Assembly (NCBI RefSeq): GCF_019597925.1
Contig: NZ_CP080442.1
Span: forward strand, 351,001 to 415,000
Origin: [Clostridium] scindens
GTDB taxonomy: Bacteria > Bacillota > Clostridia > Lachnospirales > Lachnospiraceae
Length of the DNA: 64,000 bases
Reading direction: 5' to 3'
The translations under genes and the position numbers were made by a program. The notes beneath the pieces were generated by a model. The model searched no databases. It had not been told where the DNA came from and saw only the letters and a list, made by a program, of their open reading frames with translations. Of the stretch, positions 61,249 through 64,000 are shown one piece after another (the first letter of the stretch is position 1; every line of letters begins with the position of its first letter).

Positions 61249-62163
61249 ATGAAATTGGGGCTTTTGACATCGATAATGCCAACGAGCAGTTTGGAGGAAG
61301 TGATAGAATTCGCGGCACAGCAGGGATTTTCCTGCATAGAGGCCGCATGCTGGCCAAAGGGAAGGGCAAAGAGAAGATATGCAGGAGTCACCCACATTGA
61401 TGTGGAACACCTGGATGACGGGCAGGCCGCACGGATTAAAGATCTGTGCAGAACTAGAAATGTAGAGATATCCTCCCTGGCCTATTATCCCAATGTGCTG
61501 GATGAAGACGAGAATAGCAGAAGGGCAGCGGAAAGTCATCTTAAGAAGGTGATAGATGCCTCCAGGAAACTGGAAATCGGAATGGTGACGACGTTTATAG
61601 GGAGGAATCACAATAAGACCATCGAAGAAAACCTGGAGATCATGAAAAAAATATGGACGCCGCTGCTTAGATATGCGGAAGAGAGGGAGATAAGGATCGC
61701 TATAGAAAATTGTCCTATGCTTTTTGGCAAGGAACAGTGGCCTGGCGGACAGAATTTGTTCGGCGCCCCAGCTATATGGCGGGAGGTATTTGAGATACTG
61801 CCAAGCAGCTGCCTGGGGATTAATTATGATCCTTCCCATTTTATCTGGCAGATGATGGATTATATCCAGCCGATCTATGAATTTAAGGATAAGATTTTTC
61901 ATGTACATATCAAGGATATTAAGATTCATAGGGACAGGCTGGATGACGTGGGAACCATGGCTTACCCCTTGAGTTACATGCAGCCCAAGATACCGGGGCT
62001 TGGAGATATTGACTGGGGAAGATTTATTAGCGCCCTTATGGATACAGGCTATGACGGCGCAGCCTGTATCGAGATCGAGGACCGGGCATTTGAAGGAAGC
62101 GCCGAAGACATTAGAAGATCAATTATTCTGTCAAAGCGGTATATGGAGCAGTTCATCATTTAG
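61249..62163 (+). CDS. Sugar phosphate isomerase/epimerase-like TIM-barrel protein
   Basis: A 304-aa xylose-isomerase-like barrel (AP endonuclease 2 fold). Metal-site candidates are the glutamate in GFSCIEAACWPKG, the glutamate in RIAIENCPMLFG, LGINYDPSHFIWQ with Asp and His, and FHVHIKDIKIHRD. ATG 61249 is selected because TAGGAGGG ends nine bases before; the earlier ATG at 61228 overlaps the MocA gene end and precedes that site. MocA-isomerase pairs occur in inositol and keto-sugar routes. Exact reaction unknown. Confidence 0.87.
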   Translation: MKLGLLTSIMPTSSLEEVIEFAAQQGFSCIEAACWPKGRAKRRYAGVTHIDVEHLDDGQAARIKDLCRTRNVEISSLAYYPNVLDEDENSRRAAESHLKKVIDASRKLEIGMVTTFIGRNHNKTIEENLEIMKKIWTPLLRYAEEREIRIAIENCPMLFGKEQWPGGQNLFGAPAIWREVFEILPSSCLGINYDPSHFIWQMMDYIQPIYEFKDKIFHVHIKDIKIHRDRLDDVGTMAYPLSYMQPKIPGLGDIDWGRFISALMDTGYDGAACIEIEDRAFEGSAEDIRRSIILSKRYMEQFII

Positions 62164-62199
62164 ATGCAAATCTATCAAAATACAAAGGAGGAAGAAAGT

Positions 62200-63231
62200 A
62201 TGATGAAAAAAATGTTGAGTGTAGGCTTGATTCTGGCAATGGTGCTGTCGCTTGCGGCGTGTACGGGAAAGAGCAAGGAGGCGGGAAAAGACGACGAAAA
62301 GAAATCCAAATCTTCGGATGGCAGTTATGAGATTGCCATCGTCCCTAAAGATACTACCAATGACTGGTTCCAGTGCATTGCACAGGGCGGTGAAAAGTTT
62401 GGGAAGGAAAAAGGATGTACCGTCTATATGAAGGGCGGGACGTCGGCAGATGCATCATTACAGATCGAGGTTATCGAAGACCTGATCGCGTCCGGCGTTG
62501 ACGCGCTCTGCGTAATCCCGAATGATATTGATGCGCTTGAAAGCGTGCTGAAGAAAGCGCAGGATGCCGGAATCGTGGTGGTTACCCATGAAGCATCCAC
62601 GCAGAAGAATACGGAATATGACCTGGAGGCCTTTGACAATGCGCAGTTTGGAGCAACGATCATGGATTCTCTGGCATCCCAGATGGAAGAGAAGGGTCAG
62701 TATTGCGTAATGGTAGGAAGCCTTACCAATGGCTCCCACAACGAATGGGCAGATGGCGGCATCGCAAGGCAGGAGGAAGAATATCCGGATATGGAACTGG
62801 TAGGGGACAGGATTGAGATCAAGGACAACTCGGAGACTGCTTATGAGAAGGCCAAGGAAATGCTGAAGACCTACCCTGAACTGAAGGGATTCTTCGGGAC
62901 GGCAGCCCAGTGCGTGCCAGGAGTGGCAAGGGCAATTGAGGAACTTGGCCTGGTAGGAAAGGTATCCTTATGCGGAATGGCATTGCCAAGCGCTGCCGGA
63001 GAATATATTGAGCGGGGAACAATGGAGACTATTGTTGCGTGGGATCCTTACGAAGTGGGATATGCCATGTCCAACCTGGCCTACATGATTCTCTCCGGCG
63101 AAGAGATCAAAGAGGGCATCAATCTGGGGGCAGCAGGATATGAGGACATGAATATCATGAATGATAAAGTGCTGGTTGGTTCCGGCTTCCTTGAGATCAC
63201 AAAGGACAATTTGAAAGACTATGACTTCTAG
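62200..63231 (+). CDS. Sugar ABC transporter substrate-binding lipoprotein
   Basis: RbsB-like binding protein (343 aa). The signal sequence MMKKMLSVGLILAMVLSLAA ends at a lipobox cysteine (LAAC), a lysine-rich linker follows, and the domain starts SYEIAIVPKDTTNDWFQCIA. Typical elements are VIEDLIASGVDALCVIPND and VVVTHEAS near residues 95-140. ATG 62200 (or the next codon ATG 62203) has AAAGGAGG nine bases upstream. It is distinct from the binding protein at 39368. The ATPase gene follows after a hairpin. Confidence 0.9.
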   Translation: MMKKMLSVGLILAMVLSLAACTGKSKEAGKDDEKKSKSSDGSYEIAIVPKDTTNDWFQCIAQGGEKFGKEKGCTVYMKGGTSADASLQIEVIEDLIASGVDALCVIPNDIDALESVLKKAQDAGIVVVTHEASTQKNTEYDLEAFDNAQFGATIMDSLASQMEEKGQYCVMVGSLTNGSHNEWADGGIARQEEEYPDMELVGDRIEIKDNSETAYEKAKEMLKTYPELKGFFGTAAQCVPGVARAIEELGLVGKVSLCGMALPSAAGEYIERGTMETIVAWDPYEVGYAMSNLAYMILSGEEIKEGINLGAAGYEDMNIMNDKVLVGSGFLEITKDNLKDYDF

Positions 63232-63244
63232 AGAACTATCCCAA

Positions 63245-63279
63245 AGGCAGGGGATATATGGGGACAGGCGCCCCTGCCT
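63245..63279 (+). other. Intercistronic hairpin between binding protein and ATPase genes
   Basis: AGGCAGGGG (63245-63253) pairs with CCCCTGCCT (63271-63279); no T run follows. Such hairpins often protect the upstream mRNA and raise binding protein above transporter levels. Confidence 0.5.
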
Positions 63280-63309
63280 GAGGGAGCGGGAGAAAGAAAG
63301 GATATGGCT

Positions 63310-64000
63310 ATGTCTAATTATGTATTGAGGGCAAAGGAAGTCTGCAAGACTTTTTCCGGCGTGTATGCGCTGAATAAAGTGAACATTGACATCCGCCAGG
63401 GAGAAGTGCATTGTCTGGCCGGGGAAAATGGATGTGGCAAGTCGACGCTGATTAATATTATCTCTGGCGTATATACCAGAGACTCGGGAGAAATAGAGCT
63501 GAACGGGAAGGTATATAAGAAGATCACGCCAGCGGAGGCAATTGAAGAAGGAGTCCAGGTGATCTATCAGGACTTTGCGGTGTTTCCCAATCTGACGGTG
63601 AAAGAGAATCTTTCCATAAGCACGATGGTTTCATCCCATAAGAAGATTATGAACTGGAAAGAGTCTGAGAAAATTGCGCAGAAGGCTATGGAGATGATTG
63701 GCGTAGAACTGGATATGGATCAAGAGGTAGGAGAAATATCCGTGGCAGACAAGCAGCTGGTGGCTATTTGCAGGGCGCTTATCAACGATGCGAAACTTCT
63801 AATTATGGACGAGCCGACCACGGCGCTTACAAAACGGGAAGTAAAGACGCTGTTTCAGACGGTCCTTAGGCTGAAGCGGCAGGGACTGTCCATTCTCTTT
63901 GTAAGCCATAAGCTGGATGAGGTATTTGAGATATGCGACAGATATACCATTCTCAGGAACGGAGAGAATGTTCTGACTGGCAGCACGGAAAAACTGGATA
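63310..64000 (+). CDS. Sugar ABC transporter ATP-binding protein (3' end outside window)
   Basis: The first about 230 residues of an RbsA-type ATPase; the frame is open to the window edge. Visible are Walker A GENGCGKST near residue 40, Q-loop VIYQDFAVFPNLTV, a signature-like stretch VGEISVADKQLVAICRAL, Walker B LLIMDEPTTAL and the switch histidine in LFVSHKLDEVFE. The linker peptide reads VADKQ where SVAQQQ is common. ATG 63310 fits the AAAGAAAGGA site better than ATG 63304, two residues earlier. It should be followed by a second ATPase domain and permease genes. Confidence 0.9.
   Translation, partial: MSNYVLRAKEVCKTFSGVYALNKVNIDIRQGEVHCLAGENGCGKSTLINIISGVYTRDSGEIELNGKVYKKITPAEAIEEGVQVIYQDFAVFPNLTVKENLSISTMVSSHKKIMNWKESEKIAQKAMEMIGVELDMDQEVGEISVADKQLVAICRALINDAKLLIMDEPTTALTKREVKTLFQTVLRLKRQGLSILFVSHKLDEVFEICDRYTILRNGENVLTGSTEKLD

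Noticed and set aside
60246..61397. A 383-codon minus-strand open frame opposite the MocA gene
   Set aside because: The plus-strand frame has all MocA motifs; the opposite frame is rich in Cys, His and Arg as expected of a shadow.
1..64000. CRISPR arrays, tRNA or rRNA genes, prophage or insertion sequences
   Set aside because: No regularly spaced repeats, cloverleaf-like sequences, integrase or transposase genes were seen on reading through; short or diverged elements could still be missed by eye.

Overview
The window comes from a spore-forming, low-to-mid GC Firmicute of the family Lachnospiraceae, almost certainly Clostridium scindens or a very close relative. The decisive evidence is a complete, ordered bile acid 7alpha-dehydroxylation operon (baiB-CD-E-A2-F-G-H-I, 18987-29212) in which the BaiE catalytic residues known from C. 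scindens are all present. Sporulation genes (spoIIR and a SipL-like SPOCS/LysM protein) and a D-alanylation (dlt) operon fit a Gram-positive spore former. No rRNA, tRNA, CRISPR array, prophage or insertion sequence was recognised.

Layout. 1-5630: the tail of a BceB-type peptide-antibiotic ABC permease followed by dltA-B-C-D and a short dltX at the 3' end of the operon; dltD carries an apparent one-base deletion in a T tract of its signal-anchor region. 5642-10413: a diguanylate cyclase, a second-type RsmH methyltransferase, a class M-like sirtuin and an alpha/beta hydrolase. 10469-15338 (minus strand): pncB, ddl, murF and a HAD phosphatase. 15529-16882: a YcxB-like membrane protein and plsC. 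16960-29212: the bile acid locus, with the divergent regulators barA and barB and then the eight-gene bai operon. 29260-38268: malQ, a lipoprotein, a conserved sporulation/isoprenoid block (sipL-ispE-gntR-spoIIR), a cation efflux protein, an acyl-ACP thioesterase, a CvfB-like RNA-binding protein and a small conserved ORF. 38382-49239: a sugar or sugar-acid regulon with two near-identical FCD-type GntR regulators, a lipoprotein binding protein, an ABC ATPase fused to a permease, a second permease, an amidohydrolase, a split transketolase, a PGDH_C/ApnO-like dehydrogenase and a D-2-hydroxyacid dehydrogenase. 49418-58747: housekeeping genes dnaE, pfkA, murI, a DUF1934 gene, a membrane-anchored hypothetical, cls, and a trigger-factor-like lipoprotein. 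58823-64000: a LacI regulator and a second carbohydrate locus (MocA oxidoreductase, TIM-barrel isomerase, binding protein, and an ABC ATPase cut by the window edge).

How the genes work together. In the bai operon BaiG imports primary bile acids, BaiB makes the CoA thioester, BaiA2 and BaiCD/BaiH oxidise ring A, BaiE removes the 7alpha-hydroxyl, BaiF recycles CoA, and the flavoenzymes work again in the reductive arm. The divergent regulator pair is unusual in design: BarA has one sensor domain and two tandem AraC-type DNA-binding domains, while BarB looks like the BarA sensor domain alone. In the 38-49 kb region the two regulator paralogs share recognition helices, and the two outward promoters share the same layout (TTGACA, 17 bp, TATA box, then directly a 19-bp palindrome). 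This argues that both transcription units form one regulon for an unassigned substrate.

The strongest candidates for new biology are the BarA/BarB architecture, the dual-regulator sugar regulon with its fused transporter and split transketolase, the orphan class M-like sirtuin, and the 3'-terminal dltX next to a frameshifted dltD.
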